DNA of 64,000 bases from Ascarosepion bandense (GCA_037127315.1 JBBBDQ010001287.1:4424501-4488500), one strand, 5' to 3'. Shown: positions 45,216-57,222, counted from the first letter of the stretch. Numbers and translations: made by a program. Notes: generated from the sequence alone by a model not told the origin.

Positions 45216-45475
45216 ACCCAAAAAAACATGAGAAATCACTACACTAATTTTTCAAGAAACTATGGCAATTCTCATAAAAAAAATCTTTGTAGAAGGCAAC
45301 GTGAAATCACACCTCTATCATTACCAAGAAAACACGTCAATTCACAGACAGAAAGAAAAGTATCTTTGTAGAATACAACGGGAAATCACTACTCCATTAT
45401 CTTTCCGAAGAAATAATGACAATTCACAAAAAAAATAAAATAAAATAAAATAAAATAAATAAAAAATAGAACAAC
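45216..45475. repeat. 80-bp array copy and (AAATA)n
   Basis: Two and a half units of the array found at 28850 (AGAAGGCAACGTGAAATCAC, CACGTCAATTCACAGACAGA, ATACAACGGGAAATCACTAC) start directly after the LINE tail, then AAATA repeats at about 45432-45470. Confidence 0.8.
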
Positions 45476-45616
45476 AAATAGATTGTTTCGAGTTTTCCCT
45501 TCATCTTTGAGATCAACTTGCATTCTGTGTCATATGGGACAGATATCAAATATGTGTCACAGTGCTATTTTCTTTGTCGTCAACAAAATCTTCCTGCATT
45601 TGGCTATACTGATTCA

Positions 45617-46105
45617 GGATGTGCGTTGTTGTACAGTGGATATCGACTCGGAGTTTGCATTTCAGTTGAATTCCTCGCATTCACTAACGAACAAATGCTA
45701 TTGGGAAAGGTATTAATCTTTCTCTTCCCTCCAGTTATGGGTTAAATAATAGAACCGATTGGGTTCTAAAGCCTTGACTGGCAACCAGTCTACCGCAGAA
45801 AGCAATGGCAACCTACTGCGTGATAATCTTCTGCCCAGTCAGTCATGCCAGTTTCGAGACATGATCGCCCAAAGCGTGTATCACGTATGGCACTTACTGA
45901 ATATAATAGTTAAAAACATGATTAAGGCTTCTACTGGGCATGAAGTGGGGGATTAGTTTACAATTGCTATGAAGTAATAAACTGATCACCCACTAATTAC
46001 TACTTAATAAATATGCGGGATAATCTTCTACCCAGTCAATAATGTTTCTTTCGAGACATGATCGCCCAAAGCGTGTATCGCGTATGGCACTTAACTGTCT
46101 GTCTG
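45617..46105 (+). mobile_element. SINE-A, head, body, hairpin tail and extra body piece
   Basis: GGATGTGCGTTGTTGTACAG, TGGATATCGACTCGG, then a deletion that removes the B box. The body is intact (GGCAACCAGTCTACCGCAGA ... GTGTATCACGTATGGCACTT). The tail has AAACATGATTAAGGCTTCTA and the hairpin AGTGGGGGATTAGTTT (45944) / AAACTGATCACCCACT (45979). A partial second body (46016-46105) follows. Confidence 0.8.
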
Positions 46106-46189
46106 ACTGATCCGCCTTCAAATCTCGATGTCGCACTTACCATCCTCAGTCACCAGTAAAATGATGAGCCCAAAATACTAATTACTGCT

Positions 46190-46745
46190 CTGGGATACTA
46201 AAATCAAGCAGGTAAAGAACTTTAAATACCTGGGAAGTGTTCTAACAGAGGGCGGAAAGTGCGACACTGAGGTTCGAAGGTGTATTGTAATGACCAAAAA
46301 TGTATTCCAAAAGCTAAACAAAATATTGAGAGTCAGAAAGATTTCGTTGGAAACAAAGAAAAGAGTATTGGACTGATAGGTGATGTCTGTTTTTCTCTAT
46401 GGCAGCGAATGCATGACAATCTCATCAAAGTTGAAGGAAAGACTTGAAGCAGTCGAAATGTGGTTATACAGAAGGATGCTTAGGATACTATGGACTAAAC
46501 GTATCAGCAACGACGAGGTTTTGGCGAGATTGGAAACGAGAAGGAAATTGATACTCAGCATCAGGAAAAAACAGCTGAAGTTCCTGGGATATGCAATGAG
46601 GAATGAGGGCTTGGAGAATCTGATACTCAAAGGAGAGGTAGAGGTAAAGAGATGAAGAGGAAAGCCACACGCGACAAACTTAATGGAGCAAACGGATGGC
46701 AGAGTAGTATTTTGGAAAGGTAACAAGTGAAAGTGTGTTAATTAT
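46190..46745 (+). pseudogene. LINE-2type reverse transcriptase thumb to C-terminus
   Basis: Frames read KQVKNFKYLGSVLTEGGKCD, VRRCIVMTKNVFQKLNKI, then stop near 46377, then MSVFLYGSECMTISSKLKER, LEAVEMWLYRRMLRILWTKR, RRKLILSIRKKQLKFLGYAM and NEGLENLILKGEVEVKR. This is the end of the reverse transcriptase and the following conserved region of RTE-like LINEs. Stops at the VLD and VKR positions and lost 3' coding show decay. The tail meets another copy in reverse at about 46765. Confidence 0.85.
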
Positions 46746-46771
46746 AGGTCAGGGATACTCAAATCTTCTTC

Positions 46772-47165
46772 TTCTTCTTCTCCATCATCTTCTTCTTCTA
46801 TGTGCCTTGTCCTTTCAGGACATAGGCGCTCATGGCTTTCCACGTCACCCTATTCCTGGTGGCTCTTAGCAAACTTTCTCCTATAACACCACGAAACCAC
46901 CGTTCTGTCATCCACCTGCTCAGGCCTTTTAAATATGTTATCCGCTGATTTCCCCTGTCTCTTTTTCCTTCTATCTAGCCTGTTAGTGTCAGGTTCTCCA
47001 AGCCCTCCTTCCTCAGTGCATGTCCCAGGAACTTTAGTTGTCTCTTCCTGATGCTTAATATTAATTTCCTTTTTGTTTCCATCGTTTCCATCGTTTCCGA
47101 AACCTCATCATTGCTCATATGCTTGGTCCATGATATACACAGCATCCTTAACCTGAGGACGGACT
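46772..47165 (-). pseudogene. LINE-2type 3' end, reverse orientation
   Basis: On the minus strand: MLCISWTKHMSNDEV, KRKLILSIRKRQLKFLGHAL, RKEGLENLTLTG, stop, then IEGKRDRGNQRITYL and ATRNRVTWKAMSAYVLKGQG. A (GAA)n tail (CTTCTTCTT at 46767-46798 on the plus strand) ends it. Together with 46190-46745 it forms a tail-to-tail pair. Confidence 0.85.
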
Positions 47166-47209
47166 GTGCAACACTGAGAATCGAAGACATATTAGCATAA
47201 TAAACAAGG

Positions 47210-47212
<3 letters not shown>

Positions 47213-47252
<40 letters not shown>
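47213..47252. repeat. (TA)n microsatellite
   Basis: Pure TA run. Confidence 0.95.
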
Positions 47253-47258
<6 letters not shown>

Positions 47259-47410
47259 AGACACAGGAAATTGCTTATAGCGTGGAAAATAATTCGTCAC
47301 CGATGAAGAAGCAGCGATGCTTTTGGATTCTATCAAATGCAAAGTGAAGACTATGTAGCTCCAGCTCATATATGACAGCAATACTTCATTTTATATATAC
47401 ATATACAAAT

Positions 47411-47727
47411 CAGTTAGTCATTTACGTGCCATACGTGATACACGCTTTATGTGGTCATATCCCGAAAGAGACATGACTGACTGGGCAGAAGATTATCCCG
47501 TTGTCGGTTGCCATTGATTTCTGCGGTAGGTTGGTTGCCAACCAAGGCTATAGAACCCAATCTGTCCTGATTTTTAACTCATAACTGAAGGAAAGAGACG
47601 GATTAATACCTTTCCCAAGGGTATTTGTGCGTAAGTGAATGCCAGGAATTCAATTGGAATTCGAACTCGGTTCCCCTATTTGTTGTTCCAAGCCTCTATC
47701 CACTGCAGCACAACGCACATCCGTCTC
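47411..47727 (-). mobile_element. SINE-A, minus strand, nearly complete
   Basis: On the minus strand the head starts near GATGTGCGTTGTGCTGCAGT and has GAGTTCGAATTCC. AGGTATTAATCCGTCTC, GCTATAGAACCC on the plus strand, and the body down to GTGCCATACGTGATACACGC follow. Tail absent. Confidence 0.85.
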
Positions 47728-47870
47728 GTTTTTTGACGCTGCTTCGTGGTGGTGGCGGCGTGGTAGTCGTAGTTGCAGTCGTTGTCAGCTCTTTCGGTGG
47801 CGGCCGCGGCTGTGGCGGCGGCTGTGGTGGCGGCAATGGCAACGGTAAACGGTTGTGTCACCGATGACTC
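47728..47870. other. GC-rich GGC/GTG repeat
   Basis: GTGGTGGTGGCGGCGTGGTA, then GGTGGCGGCCGCGGCTGTGG and GGCGGCGGCTGTGGTGGCGG. It is the only clearly GC-rich patch in the window and reads as Gly/Val or Ala repeats depending on frame. I see no start, splice or domain context for a gene. Confidence 0.7.
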
Positions 47871-48039
47871 GACAAAAAAAAAAAATAAAATAAAATAAAA
47901 ATACACGAAATGTAAACATTGATAGCAAAATTTCTTACGCTTTAGGTGATGAAAATAATGATTTTCTGGGCGTCTCAGTTCCTTCTAAAAGCTCGTCAAA
48001 AATGAATCCTTTATAACGGTATATTAGTGCACCTCCTAA

Positions 48040-49015
48040 ACACCCATATAAAAGATTAAACCATCCTTTGACTGGTTTTTAGCTCGATGTCAACCTATTC
48101 TCATCACCATAAAAGCTTGATGTGTGAACCTGTTTTAGTCGCCGATGATCCGACCAAGAAAAGCATTTAATCCTCTAGTCTGTCTATTTTATTAACAGCA
48201 TACATCTATGATAAACCCACTGTAAGGATCAAACCATCCATTTACTGGTCTTGTTTTAATCTTGTTCAGTCTCAACCTACTCTCATCACCATAAAATCTT
48301 GATGTGTGAACCTGTTTTAGTCGCCGATGATCCGACCAAGAAAAACATTTAATCCTCTAGTCTGTCTATTTTATTAACAGCATACATCTATGATAAACCC
48401 ACTGTAAGGATCAAACCATCCATTTACTGGTCTTGTTTTTAATCTTGTTCAGTCTCAACCTACTCTCATCACCATAAAAGCTTGATGTGTGAACCTGTTT
48501 TAGTCGCCGATGATCCGACCAAGAAAAGCATTTAATCCTCTAGTCTGTCTATTTTATTAACAGCATACATCTATGATAAACCCACTGTAAGGATCAAACC
48601 ATCCATTTACTGGTCTTGTTTTTAATCTTGTTCAGTCTCAACCTACTCTCATCACCATAAAATCTTGATGTGTGAACCTGTTTTAGTCGCCGATGATCCG
48701 ACCAAGAAAAACATTTAATCCTCTAGTCTGTCTATTTTATTAACAGCATACATCTATGATAAACCCACTGTAAGGATCAAACCATCCATTTACTGGTCTT
48801 GTTTTTAATCTTGTTCAGTCTCAACCTACTCTCATCACCATAAAATCTTGATGTGTGAACCTGTTTTAGTCGCCGATGATCCGACCAAGAAAAGCATTTA
48901 ATCCTCTAGTCTGTTTATTTTATTAACAGCATACATCTATGATAGACCCACTGTAAGGATCAAACCATCCATTTACTGGTCTTGTTTTTAATCTTGTTCG
49001 GTGTCAACAGACTCT
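48040..49015. repeat. 183-bp satellite, about 5.4 units with dimer pattern
   Basis: AAGGATCAAACCATCCATTT starts at 48224, 48406, 48589, 48772 and 48955, so the period is 182-183 bp; a diverged first unit precedes them. Units alternate between ATAAAAGCTTGATG with AAGAAAAGCATTT and ATAAAATCTTGATG with AAGAAAAACATTT, a 366-bp higher-order unit. Conserved words are TTTTAGTCGCCGATGATCCG and TCCTCTAGTCTGTCTATTTT. 47871-48039 is unrecognised. Confidence 0.95.
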
Positions 49016-49084
49016 CATCATTAGAAAAGGAACGAACTTGAAATACATCGCTAGCGTGGAAGAGGTTATGCAGACTGTCAAAAC

Positions 49085-49395
49085 TGGAAAGTTGTGATTG
49101 TTTCACCCCAAGCAAGGCAGAAGTTACAGGAGAGTCAGAGAATGAGTAGGAACAAGACAGGAATACAGGAGTGAATACGTGATAATACAGGTCTGCATGA
49201 GAGTGGAGCGGAAAGGAAGAAGAATATGATACAAGGGTTGTCGGAGAAAGGATGCGAGTCAAATAAGAGATGACAGTTGACTTTGCATTTAAATTCTTGG
49301 AGATTGTAATTTTCAGGGAAGCAAGTATACGGAAGGGAATTCCACAGGAGGGAAGTACGAGCAAAGAAGCTATAGAGTAGAAATTGCGGTTACAT
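49085..49395 (-). pseudogene. LINE-1type 3' end, minus strand
   Basis: On the minus strand: CTTTGCTCGTACTTCCCTCC, a TSRLWNSLP-like region split by changes, EFKCKVN, and CCTTGCTTGGGGTGAAACAA at the 3' end. Poly(A) is lost. It abuts the 183-bp satellite. Confidence 0.75.
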
Positions 49396-50484
49396 TTGAT
49401 TGGTTATAGTGTAGCTATAGGAAGATGGTTAATGTTTCTTAATTCGGCCTTGTGTCATACTTAACCGAACCCCTTACATCTTACAAGTTTTATCCAGAAT
49501 TATTAGAAGGTTTTCATCAGAAGGTTGGTTGTCGGCAGGTTGGAATGTGTGAAATAGTATGGAACAGTGTAAGATTAAAAATGTACATTTTTTCATGTTA
49601 AAATAGAAATTTATTTAAGAAAAAGAATAACAAGAATTAGTAGAAACTAATGTTCAATTAAAAAGTTAAAAGTATCAAGAGTTCATACAAATGTTCATAG
49701 TAGTAATTTGTGGAAAGAGTATATGCGTACGTACGTATGTATGTATAAGCATTTGTTCAGTAGGTGTGTATTTATGTAGAGAAGAAGAAGTAAAAGGAAT
49801 CAACACATGAAGAAGAAAGAGAAAGAGAACAAGTTGCGACGTGACCTTACGTTCAGGTCGGTCGTGGTTGAAGTTTCTCCTGTTACATATTAGCTTGTTG
49901 TCTCACTGCTCCCATCTGACTCTGACCGACTGGCGCTGATCAGAGACTTTTATTGTAATTTAGATTTTCGCACTGGATCGCTAAATCTTCTGGGTCTTGC
50001 AGTTCGCTCCTATTGGTCAGAAAATCATTTTAACTCCTACTTGCAAAATCCGATTTCGACTATTTCTTTAAGCACATGGTCAATCCTTTTTCTATTTGGG
50101 AAAACCAAGATTTCATACGTCATTGTGAAATTTTGTAAACGTGACGTAGAGAGTTGATCTTAATCTTTAATTTCCTATCCCTACAATAGCAATAATGTTC
50201 GATTTATTTGTTTGATCTGACTTCTTTTAAGATATAACGGCAGGGGTATCACGTTTGTAACGTGGACCTTCTGTCATGAAAGACAAATTCATCGGACACC
50301 GTTTTTTTTTTCTTGTTTTTGTGTTTGTTTGTTTACCGTTTTACCTCGCGTCTTGCTGCGACGTCCTTTTCTTGATACTGTTTTTATTTTACTTAATTTC
50401 TTTTTTGTTTTCACTTCTCTTTCCTTCTTTGTGTTCTCTTGAATAGACTATGCTTCCTTTATCTTTAATAAGCTGCTATCAATT
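49396..50484. other. Unrecognised, possibly unique sequence
   Basis: No repeat shared with the rest of the window was seen except a short GTATGTATGTATG run near 49730. No open frame of note. It is a candidate for single-copy DNA. Confidence 0.55.
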
Positions 50485-51330
50485 AACCATGATAGACAAT
50501 CGCACCTACCTCCCATTAGCATGGACCAGGCTTACCTCCCAGAGAATAAAACACTTACGCCTCCTTGGTCTCACACTTTCAGCGGACCTCAAGTAGAATG
50601 ACTGCATCGAATCCATTGCTAAATCCGCTGCTATGAAAGTCGGTTCCCTGTGCAGGGCCCGGAAGTTTTTTCCGTCTGAATCTATCCTGCACATACATAA
50701 ATCTACCATCCGCCCGTGCATTGAGTACTGCTGCCACATCTGGTCGGGGGCCCCTGCTATTCTCCTCGGGGTTCTTGACAAAATACAACGGAGAGTCTGT
50801 AATGTGATCGATACCGACTTGGCAGACCGGCTGCAGTCTCTCTCTCACCGGCGTGACGTGGCTTCTCTGTGTCTCTTCTCTAAATACTTTCACGGCTTCT
50901 GCTCCGATGAACTTAGATCACTGGTGCCCCCAGGTACGAATTTGCACGAGGTACTAGATTAGCAACTAGGTCTCACCCTTTTACAGTGAAACCAATAAAA
51001 TGTAACCGCAATTTTTACTCCAACAGTTTCTTTCCTCGCACTTCCCGACTGTGGAATTCTCTTCCAGATGATTGCTTCCCCGACAGCTACAATCTCCAGG
51101 AGTTTAAATGCAAGGTCAATAGACACCTCCTAACACACTAACTCGCACCTATTCTCTGAAACACTCTTCCCATCTACCCAACCCTCAGCCTTGTTATCCT
51201 TACCAGTCTATCACCCTCCTTCTGACATTTCCTATATCAAACCACTCTTTCTCTTTACTTTTCCCGATATAACACCTTGCGCAATAGTGGCAGTGGAATT
51301 CCTTGCTTAGGGTGAAATGATTAAAAAAAA
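50485..51330 (+). pseudogene. LINE-1type reverse transcriptase C-terminal region and 3' tail
   Basis: Frames give HLRLLGLTLSADLK, stop, IESIAKSAAMKVGSLCRARK, FFPSESILHIHKSTIRPCIE, YCCHIWSGAPAILLGVLDKI, QRRVCNVIDTDLADRLQSLS, HRRDVASLCLFSKYFHGFCS and DELRSLVPP. A frameshift comes before the SRLWNSLP region. The 3' tail CGCAATAGTGGCAGTGGAAT, TCCTTGCTTAGGGTGAAATG, ATTAAAAAAAA closes it. It is the best copy of this family here, yet has a stop after DLK and cannot encode a full protein. Confidence 0.88.
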
Positions 51331-52377
51331 ATTCCTTTCTTATCACGCTTTTATTGCCCTCTCTTGACAACGTGGTAAATCTACGTGAGTAGAGTTTCTT
51401 TTGAGCAGGATCATCAGATTCTTCCTGTTTCGGTCCCTGTATGCAACCCACACTTTGCTTGTGGCTCCGCCGTTTCGTATGATTTTTTTATTTCGTTCTA
51501 CTTTAGCTTCTTCATCGCCTTCATATTGAAAATGTATTATTGTGGCACGACGGATAGTTTATTGCCTCTTTATATCTGTGTTGCTCATTCAACCATCTTG
51601 CCCAGAAATATTGATATTTTAGGAAAGAAATATGGGACATTTCTATGCAAGATTTTGCTCAGTCGTTTAATCATGCTGCTTTACCATTTATACCACTGTA
51701 AATTGCCTCTTTCTAGTTCTCAACGCTGAGCTGCCTTTCCGAATCTGTTGCTTTCTTAAATTTATTTTGAATACAATCCTTGCTTCGCAGTTCTTAGCAC
51801 TTTTACTACTACTAGGCCACCTCGTGGCTGCTTGTAGTAAAGATTAGCTTATTTTTTTCCTTCTTTGTTCTCACTTGCTTCCTTCTCTGTATCTAGCCTT
51901 CCCTCTTCTCTTTTTATTTCTGTCTCTTTCGTCGCAGTAGACTCATCTGTGTTTTGTTCATTTTTCTTTCAGACTTTTTATCCGATTCACTGAATAAAGT
52001 CTTTCGTTTTTCAGCGAAATTCTTCCTTGTGTTCTTGTGAATTCGAGTTTACACTGGCTGTCTAAATCAAGATGTTTTTTAGCATTTTGTCCAGGGCAGC
52101 ACAAGAAGTATTCTTATACTTTCTGGGGCGATGCAAGTATTGACGTGGCAAAATTCGTAGATGTCTAACCTCGTATAGCACTCCTTTACCCCAGCGAAGT
52201 GAAGCATTATCCCTATCTATTGTGGAGAAGCTGCTGCCCTTTACAGGGTTGATATATCAATACATACGCACTGCCATGCCTGATAAATTCATTTGTAAGC
52301 GTCCGCTTACACCAAGTTTCTTTTTCTGCAAGTATTAATTTCGTCCGTCATGCGGTGCGGAATTTTATAACTACTGC
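51331..52377. other. Unrecognised, possibly unique sequence
   Basis: Mixed composition. The open frame at 51385-51729 (114 codons, starting MSRVSFEQDHQ) has hydrophobic stretches but no domain I recognise and no supporting context. Confidence 0.5.
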
Positions 52378-52990
52378 TAAATGAGTCAGTTAAGTGCCAT
52401 AAGTTGTACACGCTTGGGCGATCATGTCTCGAAAGAGATCTGACTGACTGGCCAGAAGATTATCCAGCAGTAGGTTGCCATTGCTTTCTGCAGTAGACTG
52501 ATTGCCAGCCAAGGCAACCCAATCTGTCCTATTATTTCACTCATAGGTAGAGAGGAAAGAGATGTATTAAATTATTAAGTCGTAATTAGTGGGTGATCAT
52601 TTTATTACTTCACGACAATATAAAACTGATTCCCCACTTTTTGCTCAGTAGAAGCCTTAATCATGTTTTTAACTATTATATTCAGTCAGTCAGTTAAGTG
52701 CCATACGTGATACACACTTGGGCGATCATGTCTCAAAAGAGATATGACTGACTGGGCAGAATATTATTCCTGCAGTAGGATGCCATTGTTTTCTGCGGTA
52801 GACTGGTTGCCAGAACACAATATGTCTTATTATTTAACCCATAACTGGAGTGAAGAGATGGATTAGTACCTTTTCCAAGGGCATTTGCGCAGAAATGAAT
52901 GCTATGAATTCAACAGGAATTCGAACTCGGCTCCGCGATTTCTCGTTGCAAGCCGATATCCAGCGTACCACAACGCACATCCAATACTGC
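52378..52990 (-). mobile_element. SINE-A pair on the minus strand with hairpin tail between
   Basis: From the right: a complete head (GAGTTCGAATTCCTGTTGAA region at 52905-52925, GGATGTGCGTTGTGGTACGC at the end), body to 52681, then the tail with AAACATGATTAAGGC and hairpin (52588-52640, AGTGGGTGATCA / CTGATTCCCCACT), then a second body at 52378-52560. The layout equals the plus-strand copy at 45617-46105. Confidence 0.8.
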
Positions 52991-54179
52991 TAAATACGAT
53001 GCCTGAAAAATCATGCAATGAAAACGAAGGCATCGCCTTTTGTATCTTATCAATTTGATATTTTCCTTTCTGTCTGTCTTCCTCTTCCTTTTTAATTCTG
53101 TCTCTCTTTCTCCATCTTGAAAAGATAAGAGGTATAAATCCTTGTCTCTCAAAATGCCTCCGCCGCCAACCTTCTTTCTACACGCCAAACATATCTGACT
53201 TTCTCTACCCCCACCCCCCACTCTAACATCGACCCACCCACCCACCAAAACCCCCGCCACTATCAATTAATTAATATTCGCAATTAATAAAGTCACCACC
53301 CCGAGCGATAATCGTTTATTATTAAGGTGTGATGGCAAATGAACGCGGCGGTCGGACTGGCTGTGGTTAAGGAGAGGGGTGGAGGGTTATTAAGTATGTT
53401 GAGGCTGGGGGTGGGGAATGAAAAGGCGAGAAGAATTAAAAAAAAAAACGAAAAACAATAACACCAAAAGAAAAGTGACAAGAAAAATAGATTTCGCCAC
53501 ATCTTTTCTATTTAATGAAACTACGAGGGAAAAGTGATGTGCTGAGTTCGACCCGCATTCTGTTTCCCGTGCACCCATACCGCCCTTAGCGGTAAAAGGT
53601 CAGCAGGAACATGCCACAACACGGCTGGGCATCCACACGTTAGTATCTCTTGATAAAGTTCCTCTGCTCAGCACCAACAGCGAAGCACCCATCCACTTAC
53701 CCAACTATCCGTTTGCCGCGATTACAGTGCTTTTTCCCGCTTATCGACGGTTTCGCTTCTTAGAATTTCAGTTACCCACGGTCAGTTCCACAAATAAAGA
53801 ATTCTGAAATAACACTGTTTTTGCTTTCATTATTTTGGTGTTTTTTTTGGGTTTTTTTTTCTGTTATTGATTTTTTTTTCAGTATTTTTTATCTTTGTTT
53901 TTCAATATTTCTGTTGTTGTTTTTTTTCTGTCTTGTAGAAGCTTCGTTTTATCTTTCTTTCATTGTTTGTGCCGTTTCTTTCTTTATGATCTTTGTCTTC
54001 TTTCTTTTATTCTTTCATTTTTTTTCATCATTGCTTTTATTTATTTCATTAATTTCGTCTTTTCTTTCTTTCTTATTTTCATAATTAGTTTAATTATTTT
54101 TGTCTGTTGCTGTCATTATTTCTGTCTCAATGTTTCTTTCTTCCTTTTCTTTGAATATTTTTATCTATTCTTATTTCCA
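52991..54179. other. Unrecognised, possibly unique, T-rich at the right
   Basis: 53160-53420 is purine/pyrimidine-skewed with C runs (CCACCCACCCACC). 53580-53800 is balanced in composition and looks unlike nearby repeats. No domain, splice pattern or RNA gene was recognised. Confidence 0.5.
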
Positions 54180-57100
54180 TGCATCTTTCATTATTCAAAT
54201 ATTTTCTTTCATTATTTAAATATTTTCTTTCATTATTTAAATATTTTCTTTCCTTATTTAAATATTTTCTTTCCTTATTTAAATATTTTCTTTCATTATT
54301 CAAATATTTTCTTTCTTTATATAATATTTTTTTCACTATTTAAATATTTTCTTTCTTTATTTAAATATTTTCTTTCATTATTTAAATATTTTCTTTCATT
54401 ATTCAAATATTTTCTTTCTTTATATAATATTTTCTTTCATTATTTAAATATTTTCTTTCTTTATATAATATTTTCTTTCACTATTTAAATATTTTCTTTC
54501 ACTATTTAAATATTTTCTTTCTTTATTTAAATATTTTCTTTATTTATTTAAATATTTTCTTTAACTATTTAAATATTTTCTCTATTTATTTAAACATTTT
54601 CATTTGCTATTTAAATATTTTCTTTCACAATATAAATATTTTCATTTATTTATTTAAATATTTTCTTTCATTATTTAAATATTTTCTTTCACAATTTAAA
54701 TATTTTCTTTCTTTATTTAAATATTTTCTTCCACTATTTAAATATTTTCTTTCATTATTTAAATATTATCTTTCATTATTCAAATATTTTCTTTCTTTAT
54801 ATAATATTTTCTTTCACTATTTAAATATTTTCTTTCACTATTTAAATATTTTCTTTCATTATTAAAATATTTTCTTCCACAATTTAAATATTTTCTTTCA
54901 CTATTTAAATATTTTCTTTCTTTATTTAAATATTTTCTTTCTTTATTTAAATATTTTCTTTATTTATTTAAATATTTTCTTTCACTATCTAATATTTTCT
55001 TTCATTATTTAAATATTATTTTTTATTATTTATATATTTTCTTTTTTGTTTAAATATTTTCTTTCATTAATTAAATATTTTCTTTATTTATTTAAATATT
55101 TTCCATAACTATTTAAATATTTTCGTTATTTATTTAAACATTTTCATTTGCTATTTAAATATTTTCTTTCACAATATAAATGTTTTCATTTATTTATTTA
55201 AATATTTTCTTTCATTATTTAAATATTTTCTTTCACTATTTAAATATTTTCTTTCACTATTTAAATATTTTCTTTCACTATTTAAATATTTTCTTTCACT
55301 ATTTAAATATTTTCTTTCATTATTTAAATATTTTCTGTCTTTATTTAAATATTTTCTTCCACTATTTAAATATTTTCTTTCATTATTTAAATATTTTCTT
55401 TCATTATTTAAATATTTTCGTCTTTATTTAAATATTTTCTTTCTTTATTTAAATATTTTCTTTCATTATTTAAACATTTTCTTTCATTATTTAAATATTT
55501 TCCTTATTTATTGAAATATTTTCTTTCACTATCTAATATTTTCTTTCATTATTTACATATTTTTTCATTATTTATATATTTTCTTTCTTTATTTAAATAT
55601 TTTCTTTCATTATTTAAATATTTTCTTTATTTATTTAAATATTTTCTTTCACTATTTAAATATTTTCTTTATTTATTTAAATATTTTCTTTCACTATTTA
55701 AATATTTTCTTTCACTATTTAAATATTTTCTTTCTTTATTTAAATATTTTCTTTCTTTATTTAAATATTTTCTTTCTTTATTTAAATATTTTCTTTCACT
55801 ATTTAAATATTTTCTTTCTTTATTTAAATATTTTCTTTCACTATTTAAATATTTTCTTTCACTATTTAAATATTTTCTTTAATTATTTAAATATTTTCTT
55901 TATTTATTTAAATATTTTCTTTCACTATTTAAATATTTTCTTTCATTATTTAAATATTTTCTTTCATTTTTAAATATTTTCTTTCTTTATTTAAATATTT
56001 TCTTTCACTATTTAAATATTTTCTTTCACTATTTCAATATTGTCTTTCACTATTTAAATATTTTCTTTCACTATTTAAATATTTTTTTCTTTATTTAAAT
56101 ATTTTCTTTCACTATTTAAATATTTTCTTTAATCATTTAAATATTTTCTTTATTTATTTAAATATTTTCTTTCACTATTTAAATATTTTCTTTCTTTATT
56201 TAAATATTTTCTTTCACTATTTAAACATTTTCTTTCTTTATTTAAATATTTTCTTTCTTTATTTAAATATTTTCTTTCACTATTTAAATATTTTCTTTCA
56301 CTATTTAAATATTTTCTTTCTTTATTTAAATATTTTCTTTCTTTATTTACATATTTTCTTTCACTATTTAAATATTTTCTTTCTTTATTTAAATATTTTC
56401 TTTCACTATTTAAATATTTTCTTTCACTATTTAAATATTTTCTTTAATTATTTAAATATTTTCTTTATTTATTTAAATATTTTCTTTCACTATTTAAATA
56501 TTTTCTTTATTTAAATATTTTCTTTCACTATTTAAATATTTTCTTTATTTACTTAAATATTTTCTTTTGCTATTTAAATATTTTCTTTCACTATTTAAAT
56601 ATTTTCTTTCACTATTTAAATATTTTCTTTCATTATTTAAATATTTTCTTTATTTATTTAAATATTTATTTTCTTTCTTTATTTAAATATTTTCTTTCAC
56701 TATTTAAATATTTTCTTTCACTATTTCAATATTGTCTTTCACTATTTAAATATTTTCTTTCACTATTTCAATATTGTCTTTCACTATTTAAATATTTTTT
56801 TCTTTATTTAAATATTTTCTTTCACTATTTAAATATTTTCTTTAATTATTTAAATATTTTCTTTATTTATTTAAATATTTTCTTTCACTATTTAAATATT
56901 TTCTTTCTTTATTTAAATATTTTCTTTCACTATTTAAATATTTTCTTTCACTATTTTAAATATTTTCTTTAATTATTTAAATATGTTCTTTATTTATTTA
57001 AATATTTTCTTTCACTATTTAAATATTTTCTTTATTTATTTAAACATTTTCTTTCACTACTTAAATATTTTCTTTATTTACTTAAATATTTTCTTTTGAT

Positions 57101-57222
57101 ATTTAAATATTTTCTTTCACTATTTAAATATTTTCTTTCACTATTTAAATATTTTCTTTCATTATTTAAATATTTTCTTTAATTATTTAAATATTTTCTT
57201 TCACTATTTAAATATTTTCTGA
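54180..57222. repeat. 3-kb satellite of a 21-bp AT-rich unit
   Basis: TTTAAATATTTTCTTTCACTA repeats about 140 times with changes mainly in the last six bases (CATTA, CTTTA, ATTTA, CACTA). The core ATTTAAAT is a perfect palindrome kept in nearly all copies. The 21-bp period keeps frames open (FHYLNIF, FKYFLSL translations), not genes. Confidence 0.95.

Noticed and set aside
47625..47867. Gly-rich protein in the GC-rich patch
   Set aside because: A short GGC/GTG repeat overlapping the SINE-A head, with no start context or neighbouring exon.
51385..51729. 114-codon possible host gene
   Set aside because: No recognisable domain, no splice or promoter context; an open frame of this length is not unusual by chance in 64 kb.
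54127..55882. FKYFLSL / ERKYLN repeat proteins
   Set aside because: 21-bp AT-rich satellite translated in a fixed frame.
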